DNA from: an uncultured Clostridia bacterium | GTDB lineage: Bacteria > Bacillota_A > Clostridia > Christensenellales > CAG-138 | Length of the DNA stretch: 16,048 nt | Assembly: GCA_946623765.1 (NCBI GenBank) | Contig: CAMORL010000023.1 | Coordinates: 1-16,048 of the forward strand | Reading direction: 5' to 3' | Shown here: positions 6,497-15,922 of the stretch, piece by piece | Numbering within the stretch: position 1 is the first letter of the stretch | Layout of the letters: every line of letters begins with the position of its first letter | Translations under genes and position numbers: made by a program | The notes under the pieces: model-generated | The model's input: only the letters and a program-made list of their open reading frames with translations | The model's database searches: none | What the model was told of the DNA's origin: nothing

Positions 6497-8439
6497 AACG
6501 GTCGATCGGAAAACGGACCATATGGTTTTTCGCGGCGACGCTGGCCGTGCTCATCATCGCCTGCATGGTCCTGAGTTACCGGAACGCCTATTCGGATGAG
6601 ATCGATCTGAACCGTTCGTACGGACGAAGCGCGGCGTACATCACGGGTGAGATCCTGAACTCCGCCGATATCAACGAGCTTCAGAAACCGGAAAGCCGAG
6701 CGACGTACGAAATGGTCCGCAGGGAACTGCGCATGGTCTGCAAAAGCCAGTCCCTTGCCTATCTGTACGTTTACACCGTTGATGAACAAGGCATCCGTCA
6801 TTATGTCGTGACCGTTGCAGCCGACGACGAACTCAACAAAGCAGCGGAGGCGGAGCTCGGACTCGGTGCAATCAGCAAGGAACCGATTCTGGGTCCGGAA
6901 CGTGCTGCTCTGCGCGGCGAAACAAGCGACGAAACATACATTCTGAACAACCGGTTCGGCAGGATGGTCAGCTGGGTCACGCCGTATTTTGACGGAAACG
7001 GAAAAGTTGCGGCACTGATCGGAACGGACGTCAGCATCGAAGTGCAGAACAGCGCGATCGTCAAGCAGTTCCTGATTCTGCTGCTGCCCATCACCGGCAT
7101 CATGATCGCCGCGTTTCTGATCCTGTATCTTCTGCTGCAGATCCGCTTGATCCGCCCCCTGCACGTCGTTGCAGAACGCATGGAGCAGTTCGATCCGGAG
7201 GCAAACGAAATGCCGCTTCAGATCCGTTCACAGGATGAGATCCAGCAGATTGCCGACGCATTTGAAAAGATGTCGTCCGAAATCCGGGCGTATATCGGCA
7301 ACATCGAAGAAATCACCAAGCAGCAGGAATACGAGCGCGCGCAGCTCGACGTCGCCCGCCGCATCCAGTACGGCATGGTTCCGGCGTCGTTCCACGACTG
7401 CAGGGACGGCATGGACGTCTGCGGACTTATGCGACCCGCAAAGGAGGTCGGCGGCGATTTTTACGATTGCTTCCTCCGTCCGGACGGGCAGTACTGTGCG
7501 CTCATTGCGGACGTATCCGGCAAGGGCGTCGCGGGAGCGCTGTTCATGGCGCTGACCAAGAATCTCGTGCGGGAGCGGATGATACGCTTTGCGGATCCGG
7601 CGGACGCGCTGAACAGCGCCAATGACGATTTGTGCGGGCAGAATCCGGAGGGCATGTTTGTGACGCTCTTCGCCATGCTCATTGATCCGAAGACCGGGAC
7701 GGTTCGCTTCGCAAACGCCGGGCACAACCCGCCCGTGCTCCTAAAGAACGGAACTGCGCAGTATCTGAACCCGAAGCGCGGCATCGCGCTCGGATTGTTC
7801 CCGGACGCCGACGTCGAGACGGAGACCATGACGCTCGCTCCGGGCGACGGCATTCTGCTTTACACCGACGGCGTGACCGAGGCGGTCAGCAAGGAAAGGA
7901 CGTTTTACGGAACCGAACGGCTGCTGGCTTTGCTGCAGTCGCTCGGACAGACGGACAGCCGGATCGCGGTCAAGGCTGTGGAGGAATCGGTCGATCGGTT
8001 CTTCTGCGGCTGCGAGCAATTTGACGACATCACGGTCGTCGCGGCGCGCTTTACCGGTGCGGAAGTACGCAAGGCGGTTCCGCTTACGCTCGAAGCGTTC
8101 GAGCAGGTGAAACGCGAGATCCTCGCCGAAAGCGCGGGAAGCGCGAACGCGAAAAAGATCGTGCTTGCCTGTGAAGAGGCATTTGTCAACATCGTGCGCT
8201 ATGCGAACGCGTCCGAAGCAGACTGGCGGATCAAGCGCGAGGGCGATTCGCTGACCGTGGAGCTCAGAGACAACGGCACTCGGTTCGATCCGTTCTCGCA
8301 ATCGCTCAAGGAGGACGACGATTTCCTGAGCATGGACGAAGGCGGGCTCGGCATCCGCTTTATCCGGAGCATCGCATCCGATACAAATTGGACGTATACG
8401 GACGGCAGAAACGTTCTGACGCTTGTTTTCAAAGTATAA
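6493..8439 (+). CDS. Membrane sensor with HAMP, PP2C/SpoIIE phosphatase and RsbW-like HATPase kinase domains
   Basis: A 648-residue protein with membrane segments at about residues 10-27 and 191-216. The ~160-residue outer domain between them looks Cache-like (YLYVYTVDEQG near 91-100; YFDGNGKVAALIGTDVS near 165-181). A HAMP domain (~216-268) and short coiled linker follow. The PP2C/SpoIIE domain (~280-518) has metal-binding motifs GGDFYD (320-325), IADVSGKG (338-345), YTDG (457-460) and DDITVV (511-516). The C-terminal HATPase domain (~525-648) has EEAFVN (561-566), DNGTRFDP (593-600) and GGLGI (617-621), as in RsbW/SpoIIAB kinases. The phosphatase should dephosphorylate, and the HATPase phosphorylate, the STAS protein encoded just upstream (4-bp overlap), in response to an external signal. 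All visible catalytic motifs look intact. Target and ligand are unknown. Confidence 0.92.
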   Translation: MKRSIGKRTIWFFAATLAVLIIACMVLSYRNAYSDEIDLNRSYGRSAAYITGEILNSADINELQKPESRATYEMVRRELRMVCKSQSLAYLYVYTVDEQGIRHYVVTVAADDELNKAAEAELGLGAISKEPILGPERAALRGETSDETYILNNRFGRMVSWVTPYFDGNGKVAALIGTDVSIEVQNSAIVKQFLILLLPITGIMIAAFLILYLLLQIRLIRPLHVVAERMEQFDPEANEMPLQIRSQDEIQQIADAFEKMSSEIRAYIGNIEEITKQQEYERAQLDVARRIQYGMVPASFHDCRDGMDVCGLMRPAKEVGGDFYDCFLRPDGQYCALIADVSGKGVAGALFMALTKNLVRERMIRFADPADALNSANDDLCGQNPEGMFVTLFAMLIDPKTGTVRFANAGHNPPVLLKNGTAQYLNPKRGIALGLFPDADVETETMTLAPGDGILLYTDGVTEAVSKERTFYGTERLLALLQSLGQTDSRIAVKAVEESVDRFFCGCEQFDDITVVAARFTGAEVRKAVPLTLEAFEQVKREILAESAGSANAKKIVLACEEAFVNIVRYANASEADWRIKREGDSLTVELRDNGTRFDPFSQSLKEDDDFLSMDEGGLGIRFIRSIASDTNWTYTDGRNVLTLVFKV

Positions 8440-8448
8440 ACAACACAC

Positions 8449-8455
8449 AGGAGAG
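8449..8455 (+). promoter_or_regulatory. Ribosome binding site that fixes the NRPS start
   Basis: AGGAGAG ends 6 bases before the ATG at 8462-8464. It favours this start over the in-frame ATG at 8423, which lies inside the preceding gene and lacks such a site. Confidence 0.8.
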
Positions 8456-8461
8456 TCAAAC

Positions 8462-11400
8462 ATGGTCGATACGAACGAAGAACTGTTATTGAATGCAGGA
8501 CAAACCGGCATCTATCTTGAGTGTATGCAGGAACCCGAAACGCTGAAATATAACATTCCGGTGTTGGTGCGGCTTCCGAAGGGGATCGATCGCGACCGGA
8601 TGATCGCAGCGGTCGTCTGCGCCGCGGGCGGTCACAAAGCGCTGCAGGCCGTCGTTTCTGAGGTGCGCGGCGTTCCCGTGATCTCCTTTTCGCAGGAGCC
8701 GATTCGGGTGGATACCATTCGCGCAGAGCGGATCGACGATGCCGCAAAGGACTTTTGCCGCCCGTTTGATCTCGCAAAAGGACCGCTGTATCGGTTCGCT
8801 TACCTCAGCACGCCGGAGGGCGACGGACTTCTGCTTGACGTTCATCACATCGTGTTTGACGGAATGTCGCTGCACCTGCTGCTCAACGAGATCGCCGCAG
8901 CCTACCGGGGAGAATCGCTTCCCGCGGAAGCGCCGACCTTCACCGAGCTTCTGACGCCGATCCCTAAGGATCCGAAACGCGTGGAAGCAATCCGTTCGAT
9001 GCTTCAGAATGAGCTTGACGGTGCGGACTTTGATTTCCGTCTCGACCCCGACCAGGTTCTGAAGGAAAAGCCCTCCGGAATGGGTATCCTCGAAGTCTCC
9101 TGCGAGGAAAATCTTCCGACCGATACGGTCGAAGCCTTTACGCGTACAAACGGGATCAGTGAAAACGCCTTCTTCCTCGGCTCCTTCGGCTTTGCGCTGG
9201 CGATCTACGCAGGCTCGGAGGAAGCGGTCTTTGCCTCCGCGCACCACGGACGTTCGGCGTTCAAAAACGATCCCGTCGTCGGCATGTTCGTACGAACGCT
9301 CCCGATCCGGATTCGGTTCGCCGGAAATGAGACTCCGAAAGAGTACCTCTCCCGCGTTTACGAGAGCTATTTCCGGATGCAGCAGAACGACTGCGTTGAT
9401 TTCTCCGAGCTCGCCGCGACGTACGGAATCCGGGAAAATCTGTCGTTCGTCTATCACGCGGATCTGTTAAACGATATCACCGTCGACGGCAGCAGCGCGC
9501 CGGTTGCGCTGCTGAACACGAACGAACCCATCTGTGATCTCGAATTCACGGTTCGCAAACGTCCCGACGGATATGCCGTTATCGCAAAATACCGCAGATC
9601 CCTGTATTCGGAAACGTTTATCAAAAGCTTCGTCGATACGTTTCTGCATGTCGCCGCGCAGATGCGCACGGTGAATCGTTTAGACGAAATCGAACCCGCT
9701 TCCGAAACGAACCGCGCCCTGATCGATGCGTTCAACCGTACGGAAAAGGTCTATGATACGGCGCATACCGTGGTCGATCTGTTCCGTCGGCAGGCGCAGA
9801 AAACACCCGACGCGGAATGTCTTGTCTATCTGGACAAGCGGTTCACCTACCGCGAGGTCGACGGGATTACCGACCGGCTTGCAAAGCATCTTGTGAAACG
9901 CGGTATCGGAAAGGGAAGCATTGTCGGCATCATGATTCCGCGGTGCGAGTACATGCTGCTGTGCTCTCTCGGCGTTCTGAAATCCGGCGCCGCCTATCTT
10001 CCCATGGATCCCTCCTATCCCACGGAGCGTCTGAACCAGATGCTCTCCGATTCGGGCGCATCTTTTCTGATCACAACGGAGGATCTTTGCGGACGCATCA
10101 CGGACGAGTTCACCGGCGAACGCATGATGACCTCCGCAATTCCGGAGCTTTCGGACGACGATACGGTTCTTCCCACTCCGTCGCCCGAGGATCTGTTTAT
10201 TGTTCTCTATACCTCCGGATCGACCGGAAAGCCGAAGGGCGTTATGTTCCGCCACGCAAATACGATGGTCACGGTCGCATGGGGACGCGATTTCTACGAA
10301 TTCGGCGAGGGAAGCAGGTTCGCCGTTTATGCCAGCTTCGGTTTTGACGCCAACGTGTTCGATACCTATCCCATCATCACGTCCGGCGCGGCGCTGTACA
10401 TCGTCCCGGATGAGCTGCGGCTCGATCTCTTCGCGCTGCAGAACTATTTCAACGAGAACGGAATCACAAACAGCATCATGACCACGCAGGTCGGCACGCA
10501 GTTTTTGCTGATGAAAGGAACAAAAACGCTCCGCACCCTGTCGGTCGCCGGAGAAAAGCTTGCTCCCGTCGATCCGCCGAAAGATTTTAAGCTCTTTAAC
10601 CTGTACGGACCGACAGAAGGGTCGGTTCTCGTGACCGCCTTCCCGGTCGATCGCGCATATGAGGATATCCCGATCGGGCACGCGGTCGACAACGTCAAGC
10701 TGTATGTCGTCGATCAGCGCGGAAGGCTTCTTCCTCCCGGTGCGAAGGGCGAGCTTTGGATCACCGGTCCGCACGTCACGGCCGGGTATCTGAACGATCC
10801 CGAAAAAACCGAAAAAGCGTATGTGAAAAACCCGTTCTGCAAGGATCCGGGATACGAACGCGCATACCGCACCGGAGACCGCGTGCGCTTTCTGACGGAC
10901 GGCAATCTGCAGTTCGTCGGCAGAGGCGACAGCCAGGTCAAAATCCGCGGCTTCCGCGTGGAGCTCAAGGAGGTCGAAGAGGTCATTCGCCGCTTCGACG
11001 GGATCAGAGACGTGACGGTCGCAGACTTTACGGAACCGTCCGGCGGAAAGTTCATTGCGGCGTATATCGTCGCGGACACACAAATCGATATTGCCGCTCT
11101 GAACGCCTTTATCCGTTCGGAAAAACCGGATTATATGGTTCCTTCCGTGACGATGCAGATCGATCGCATTCCGCTGAATCAGAATCAGAAAGTCAACAAA
11201 AAAGCGCTGCCGTATCCGGAGCGTGAACAGGCGGCGGATAACCCGCCCGAGAATGAAACGCAGCAGAAAGTGTTTGATCTCGCCGCCGAAGCGATCGGGC
11301 ACTCCGGCTTCGGTATCGACACAAACCTTTTGGATGCAGGGCTCACCTCGGTCGGCATTCTGAAACTGAACGTTCTCCTTTGCGACGCATTCGGAATCAA

Positions 11401-14400
11401 TCTGAAAATCAACGAGCTCCGGCAGTATGAAACGGTTCGCAAACTCGCCGATTTTCTTGCGTCGAAAACAACCGGGGAAAGCGCTGCCGACTCCGAACCC
11501 GACGCTGTTTCGAGCGGCGACGCCTCAAAAGCGCTCTATCCTTTGTCCAGCGTACAGCAGGGCGTATATGTGGAATGTCTCGCAAAACCGAACTCGACGG
11601 CATATAATATCCCGCTCCTGCTGAAACTGGACTCCTCGATCGATCCCGACCGTTTGAAAGCCGCGCTCACCGCGGCGTTCGATGCGCATCCGTATCTCAA
11701 AACGCAGCTTACCGTTGACGAATCCGGCAAGGTCATGGCTGTGCGAAACGACAGCGCAGAGATCGAGATCGACCTTTTGGAAAAATCGGATCTCCATCTG
11801 GGCTTCTCCGAACTGGTCCGACCGTTCAAGCTGACGGACGCGCCGCTCGTGCGCGCCGCGCTGATTTCGGATGAAACCGCGCTTTATCTGTTCTTTGACG
11901 CGCACCACCTGGTATTTGACGGAGAATCCCTGAGCGTGTTCCTGCGCGATCTGAACAGCGCATACGACGGCACGCTCCCGGAAAAGGAACGTTATACCGG
12001 ATTCGATGCCGCCATAGAAGAAGAGTCGCTTCGCAAGGGAGCGGCGTACACAAAGGCAAAGGCATATTATACCGCCCTGCTGGACGGTCTCGATACCGAC
12101 TGTCTTCCCGTACGCGACAAAAACGATGCGGTTGCCGACATCGGGCTTCTGTCGCATCATGTGCTTCTGAACCGTAAAGACGCCGCGCGTTTCCTCAACG
12201 AGGCGAAGACCACCGCAAACGCGCTTTGGAACGCAGCGTTCGGCTTTACGCTTGCAAAGTTCCTTGCCCGGAACGACTGTGTTTATACCACCGTATATAA
12301 CGGAAGAAGCGATGCGCGCCTCTTCGGTTCCGTCGGCATGTTCGTTCATACGCTGCCCGTCGTATGCAGTTTGGATCGAAGCGAAACCGGAAAGGCGTTT
12401 GTCTCGCGGATCGGTCGTCAGCTCAACGACAGCATGGCGAACGACATCTTCTCGTTTGCGGAGATTTCGCGCACCTTCGACGTAAAGGCGAACATCCTCT
12501 TCGTCTACCAGGGCGCGATCGGCGAAGCCTTCACCGTCGGGGGCAGACCCGCCGAGCAGATCACGATTCAGCCGGACGGCATGAAAGCGCCGCTGACGTT
12601 CTTTGTGTTCGATACGGAAGACGGATTCCGCATCGACTGCGAGTATGAAACGGAGCATTACGAGGAATGGAATATCCGTTCCCTGCTCGAAAGTATGGAA
12701 AACGCTCTGAAGGCGCTTCTGAAAAACGAGCGTCCGGCGGACATCTCCCTTCTGACCGAGGAAAAGAAAGCCGCGCTCGCGGCGTTCAATCGCACGGAGA
12801 AACCGATCGAACAAACGGACATTGCTTCGCTGTTCCGCCAAAGCGCAAAAAGGTATCCCGACCGTACCGCGGTGATCTGCGGCGACGTCCGCATGAGCTA
12901 TCGAGAAGTCGACGACCTGTCCGACCGCATCGCGGCATTCGCGCAAAAACAGGGAATCGGTCCGGAGGACGTCGTTTCCATCCTGATCCCCCGGAGTGCG
13001 TACATGCTTGTTACCGCGCTCGGCGCATTGAAAGCCGGCGCGGCGTATCAGCCGCTCGACCCGAGTTATCCCGCCGAACGCCTGCAGTTCATGGTCGAGG
13101 ATGCGAATGCAAAGCTTCTCATTGCGGATGAACAGCTGATCGGTCTTTTGCCGGATTATAAGGGCCCCGTTCTGTTCCTCAAAGACCTTTCGTCCCTTCC
13201 GGAATGCAGCGTGAAGGAATCCGGTCTTACGCCTGAGAATCTGTTTATTCTGCTTTACACCTCCGGTACGACAGGAAAACCGAAAGGCGTGATGCTGACG
13301 CACAAAAACCTTGTCAATTTCTGCGACTGGTACCGGACCAACTATGCCTTAACCCCCGATTCCGTCGTTGCGGCATACGCAAGTTTCGGCTTCGACGCGA
13401 ACATGATGGACATGTATCCCGCGCTCACCTGCGGCGCGGCGGTATGTATCGTGCCCGAAGAACTGCGCATCGACCTGCCGCTTCTGAACCGGTACTACAA
13501 GGAAAACGGCGTAACGCACGTCTTCATGACGACGCAGATGGGGCGCTTGTTCGCTTCGCAGATTTCCGACAGCGATCTTCGGCATCTGTCCGTCGGCGGT
13601 GAAAAGCTGGTCCCGCTCCAGCCGCCCCAAGGCTACACGCTCACCAACGGCTACGGTCCGACCGAATGTACGATCTTCTCCACCACGCAGCCGGTCGACA
13701 AGCTCTACGACCGTATCCCGATCGGCTCTGCGCTGTCCAATTACAAAGTCTACGTCGTGGACGATGCGGGTCATGAAATGCCCGTCGGCGCCATGGGAGA
13801 GCTCTGGATCGCCGGATTCGGCGTCGGCCGCGGATACCTCAACCAGCCCGAACGCACCGAGGCGGCGTTCATAAAGAACCCGTTCTGCGACACGCCCGGG
13901 TTTGACCGTGTCTTCCGCACCGGCGATATCGTGCGCCGTCTTTGCGACGGCAGGATCGATTTCATCGGAAGAAACGACGGACAGGTCAAGATCCGCGGCT
14001 TCCGTATCGAGCTTGCCGAGGTGGAAGGCGTCATTCGCGATTACCCCGGCATCCGCGACGTCACGGTACAGGCGTTTGAGGACGAGGCGTTCGGCGGCAA
14101 GTTCATCGCGGCTTACGTTGTGTCGGACGCAGCGGTGGATTTCGGTCATCTCAGCGATTTCATCCGCACAAAGAAACCGTCCTACATGATTCCGGCGGCA
14201 TTCATGCAGCTGGACGCGATCCCGCTGAATCAGAATCAAAAAGTCAACAGACGCGCGCTGCCCGCGCCGAAGCGCCGCGAAGAAACCGGCGACTTCGTGG
14301 AACCCGCGACGCCGCTTGAAAAGGAGATCTGTGAAAAATACGCCTCGATTCTCGGGCTTGAAAGGGTCAGCGCGACAGACAGCTTCTTCGACATCGGCGG

Positions 14401-15730
14401 CAGTTCGATCAGCGTCGCGGAAATCGTCATGTTCGCCATGAACAAGGGCTACCCCGTCGTATACAAGGATGTGTTTGCCAATCCGTCTGCGCGTGAGCTC
14501 GCTCGCGTGATCGTCGGCATGGGAAAAGACGAGCCTTCCAAGGCAGCCGCTGATTTCGATTATACCGCAATCAATAAGCTCATTGCGGTCAACTCCATGG
14601 AGCATGTGGACGAGATTGCATCACGTCCGCTTGGAAACGTCATTCTGACCGGTGCGACGGGCTTCTTGGGAATCCACGTTCTGTATGCGTTCCTAAAGAA
14701 TACAGACGGCAAAATCACCTGTCTCATCCGCCGCGGACGTTACGAAACGGCGGAAAAGCGGCTTAAGGTCATGCTGATGTACTATTTCGGCGAAATGATG
14801 CCGGAACTGTTCGGAACGCGGATCTTTTGCGTGGACGGCGACATCACCATGCCGGAAAGCCTTTCCGCGCTCGATGCGGTGGACGCCGGAACCGTCATCA
14901 ACTGCGCCGCCTGCGTCAAGCACTTTGCAAAGGACGACATCCTCGACCGGATCAATGTGCACGGTGTCGAAAACCTCATTGATTTCTGCGTGCGCAGCAA
15001 AAAACGTCTTGTGCAGATCTCCACGCTGAGCGTCGGCGGCGAGATCGGGTCGAAAAACATGCAGAAGCTCAGAGAGGACAGGCTGTATTTCGGGCAGAAC
15101 GTCGACAACGACTATGTTCGCACCAAGTTCCTTGCGGAGCGTGCGGTCCTGAATGCGCGCGTCAACCGCGGTCTGGATGCGGTGATCCTCCGTGTCGGCA
15201 ACCTGATGGGGCGTCATACGGACGGTGAATTCCAGATCAACTTTGAGACGAACGCCTTTATGCGTTCGCTTTGGGCGTATATTCAGCTCGGAGAATACCC
15301 CGTCACCATTCTTGAACAACCTGCGGAATTCTCGCCGATCGACTCGGTCGCCAATGCCGTTCTGACGCTCGCCGGCACAAAGAGCCCCTTCTCCGTCTTC
15401 CATGTGAACAACAACCACACGGTTACAATGGCGGACCTGATGGCGGTCGTGCGGGAACACGGCTTCGAGGTCAGACCCGTATCGGAGGCGGAGTTCCGGA
15501 ATACGTTAAACGAAGCGACAAAGCATGAAAACGAAAGCAGAACGGTGCTCTCGCTGGTTGCCTATTCCAACAAGGAAGGCGACGATCTTGTCCCGGTCGA
15601 GGCAGACCACCGCTTCACGGTCAACGTGCTCTTCCGTTTGGGCTTCAAGTGGCCGATCATAGACGACAGCTATCTTGAGCGGGTCATCTGGTCTTTGGAT
15701 TCCTTCGGTTTCTTCACGGAAAAGGAATAA
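8462..15730 (+). CDS. Two-module non-ribosomal peptide synthetase with terminal reductase (C-A-T-C-A-T-R)
   Basis: A 2422-residue complete two-module synthetase. C1 (~8-440) has an intact HHIVFDG (128-134). A1 (~450-915) has YTSGSTGKPKG from 583 and RTGD/GRGDSQVKIRG. T1 carries the arm serine at 963 in DAGLTS. C2 (~1022-1445) has HHLVFDG (1148-1154). A2 (~1450-1925) has YTSGTTGKPKG from 1599. T2 has GGSS (Ser1982). The C-terminal reductase (~2055-2415) has GATGFLG (2064-2070) and the Thr2188, Tyr2218, Lys2222 triad of short-chain reductases. There is no thioesterase, epimerase or methyltransferase. By family it should join two amino acids and release the dipeptide by NAD(P)H reduction as an aldehyde (or alcohol). 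The opening C domain suggests N-acylation. Without it, the free amine and aldehyde would cyclise to a pyrazinone. Amino acid choice is uncertain. Last gene of the operon, 22 bp after the phosphatase gene. Confidence 0.95.
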   Translation: MVDTNEELLLNAGQTGIYLECMQEPETLKYNIPVLVRLPKGIDRDRMIAAVVCAAGGHKALQAVVSEVRGVPVISFSQEPIRVDTIRAERIDDAAKDFCRPFDLAKGPLYRFAYLSTPEGDGLLLDVHHIVFDGMSLHLLLNEIAAAYRGESLPAEAPTFTELLTPIPKDPKRVEAIRSMLQNELDGADFDFRLDPDQVLKEKPSGMGILEVSCEENLPTDTVEAFTRTNGISENAFFLGSFGFALAIYAGSEEAVFASAHHGRSAFKNDPVVGMFVRTLPIRIRFAGNETPKEYLSRVYESYFRMQQNDCVDFSELAATYGIRENLSFVYHADLLNDITVDGSSAPVALLNTNEPICDLEFTVRKRPDGYAVIAKYRRSLYSETFIKSFVDTFLHVAAQMRTVNRLDEIEPASETNRALIDAFNRTEKVYDTAHTVVDLFRRQAQKTPDAECLVYLDKRFTYREVDGITDRLAKHLVKRGIGKGSIVGIMIPRCEYMLLCSLGVLKSGAAYLPMDPSYPTERLNQMLSDSGASFLITTEDLCGRITDEFTGERMMTSAIPELSDDDTVLPTPSPEDLFIVLYTSGSTGKPKGVMFRHANTMVTVAWGRDFYEFGEGSRFAVYASFGFDANVFDTYPIITSGAALYIVPDELRLDLFALQNYFNENGITNSIMTTQVGTQFLLMKGTKTLRTLSVAGEKLAPVDPPKDFKLFNLYGPTEGSVLVTAFPVDRAYEDIPIGHAVDNVKLYVVDQRGRLLPPGAKGELWITGPHVTAGYLNDPEKTEKAYVKNPFCKDPGYERAYRTGDRVRFLTDGNLQFVGRGDSQVKIRGFRVELKEVEEVIRRFDGIRDVTVADFTEPSGGKFIAAYIVADTQIDIAALNAFIRSEKPDYMVPSVTMQIDRIPLNQNQKVNKKALPYPEREQAADNPPENETQQKVFDLAAEAIGHSGFGIDTNLLDAGLTSVGILKLNVLLCDAFGINLKINELRQYETVRKLADFLASKTTGESAADSEPDAVSSGDASKALYPLSSVQQGVYVECLAKPNSTAYNIPLLLKLDSSIDPDRLKAALTAAFDAHPYLKTQLTVDESGKVMAVRNDSAEIEIDLLEKSDLHLGFSELVRPFKLTDAPLVRAALISDETALYLFFDAHHLVFDGESLSVFLRDLNSAYDGTLPEKERYTGFDAAIEEESLRKGAAYTKAKAYYTALLDGLDTDCLPVRDKNDAVADIGLLSHHVLLNRKDAARFLNEAKTTANALWNAAFGFTLAKFLARNDCVYTTVYNGRSDARLFGSVGMFVHTLPVVCSLDRSETGKAFVSRIGRQLNDSMANDIFSFAEISRTFDVKANILFVYQGAIGEAFTVGGRPAEQITIQPDGMKAPLTFFVFDTEDGFRIDCEYETEHYEEWNIRSLLESMENALKALLKNERPADISLLTEEKKAALAAFNRTEKPIEQTDIASLFRQSAKRYPDRTAVICGDVRMSYREVDDLSDRIAAFAQKQGIGPEDVVSILIPRSAYMLVTALGALKAGAAYQPLDPSYPAERLQFMVEDANAKLLIADEQLIGLLPDYKGPVLFLKDLSSLPECSVKESGLTPENLFILLYTSGTTGKPKGVMLTHKNLVNFCDWYRTNYALTPDSVVAAYASFGFDANMMDMYPALTCGAAVCIVPEELRIDLPLLNRYYKENGVTHVFMTTQMGRLFASQISDSDLRHLSVGGEKLVPLQPPQGYTLTNGYGPTECTIFSTTQPVDKLYDRIPIGSALSNYKVYVVDDAGHEMPVGAMGELWIAGFGVGRGYLNQPERTEAAFIKNPFCDTPGFDRVFRTGDIVRRLCDGRIDFIGRNDGQVKIRGFRIELAEVEGVIRDYPGIRDVTVQAFEDEAFGGKFIAAYVVSDAAVDFGHLSDFIRTKKPSYMIPAAFMQLDAIPLNQNQKVNRRALPAPKRREETGDFVEPATPLEKEICEKYASILGLERVSATDSFFDIGGSSISVAEIVMFAMNKGYPVVYKDVFANPSARELARVIVGMGKDEPSKAAADFDYTAINKLIAVNSMEHVDEIASRPLGNVILTGATGFLGIHVLYAFLKNTDGKITCLIRRGRYETAEKRLKVMLMYYFGEMMPELFGTRIFCVDGDITMPESLSALDAVDAGTVINCAACVKHFAKDDILDRINVHGVENLIDFCVRSKKRLVQISTLSVGGEIGSKNMQKLREDRLYFGQNVDNDYVRTKFLAERAVLNARVNRGLDAVILRVGNLMGRHTDGEFQINFETNAFMRSLWAYIQLGEYPVTILEQPAEFSPIDSVANAVLTLAGTKSPFSVFHVNNNHTVTMADLMAVVREHGFEVRPVSEAEFRNTLNEATKHENESRTVLSLVAYSNKEGDDLVPVEADHRFTVNVLFRLGFKWPIIDDSYLERVIWSLDSFGFFTEKE

Positions 15731-15815
15731 CGCACAATACGATCGTCAAGGGCGGCGCGTTCTCAATCGTTTTTCTGCTCGCCGCACCCGATCGCATCAT
15801 TCATCCGCATAGAGA

Positions 15816-15841
15816 AAAGCGGCGCGATAACGCGCCGCTTT
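15816..15841. terminator. Intrinsic terminator, probably bidirectional
   Basis: AAAGCGGCGCG, loop ATAA, CGCGCCGCTTT form a perfect 11-bp stem. The plus-strand tail is T-rich (TTTCGTTTGT), and the mirrored A-run on the left (AGAGAAAA) gives a T-run when read on the minus strand. It lies 85 bp after the NRPS stop and about 80 bp after the stop of the convergent gene on the right, so it can end both transcripts. The other bases in 15731-15922 show no gene or further signal. Confidence 0.88.
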
Positions 15842-15922
15842 CGTTTGTCTGAAAGCAGTATGAGGGGGAAAAACAGTCAGTCTGCGGCATTGTAAACGCG
15901 CTTGCAAACGAACGGTCCTGTT

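Noticed and set aside
8423..8461. Earlier in-frame ATG for the NRPS
   Set aside because: It lies inside the end of the phosphatase gene without a ribosome binding site; ATG 8462 has a well-spaced AGGAGAG.
9680..13303. Two long minus-strand open frames (540 and 592 codons) opposite the NRPS gene
   Set aside because: Both are antisense to intact adenylation and condensation domains, lack family motifs and show Arg/Gly/Asp-biased composition typical of reverse-frame reading.
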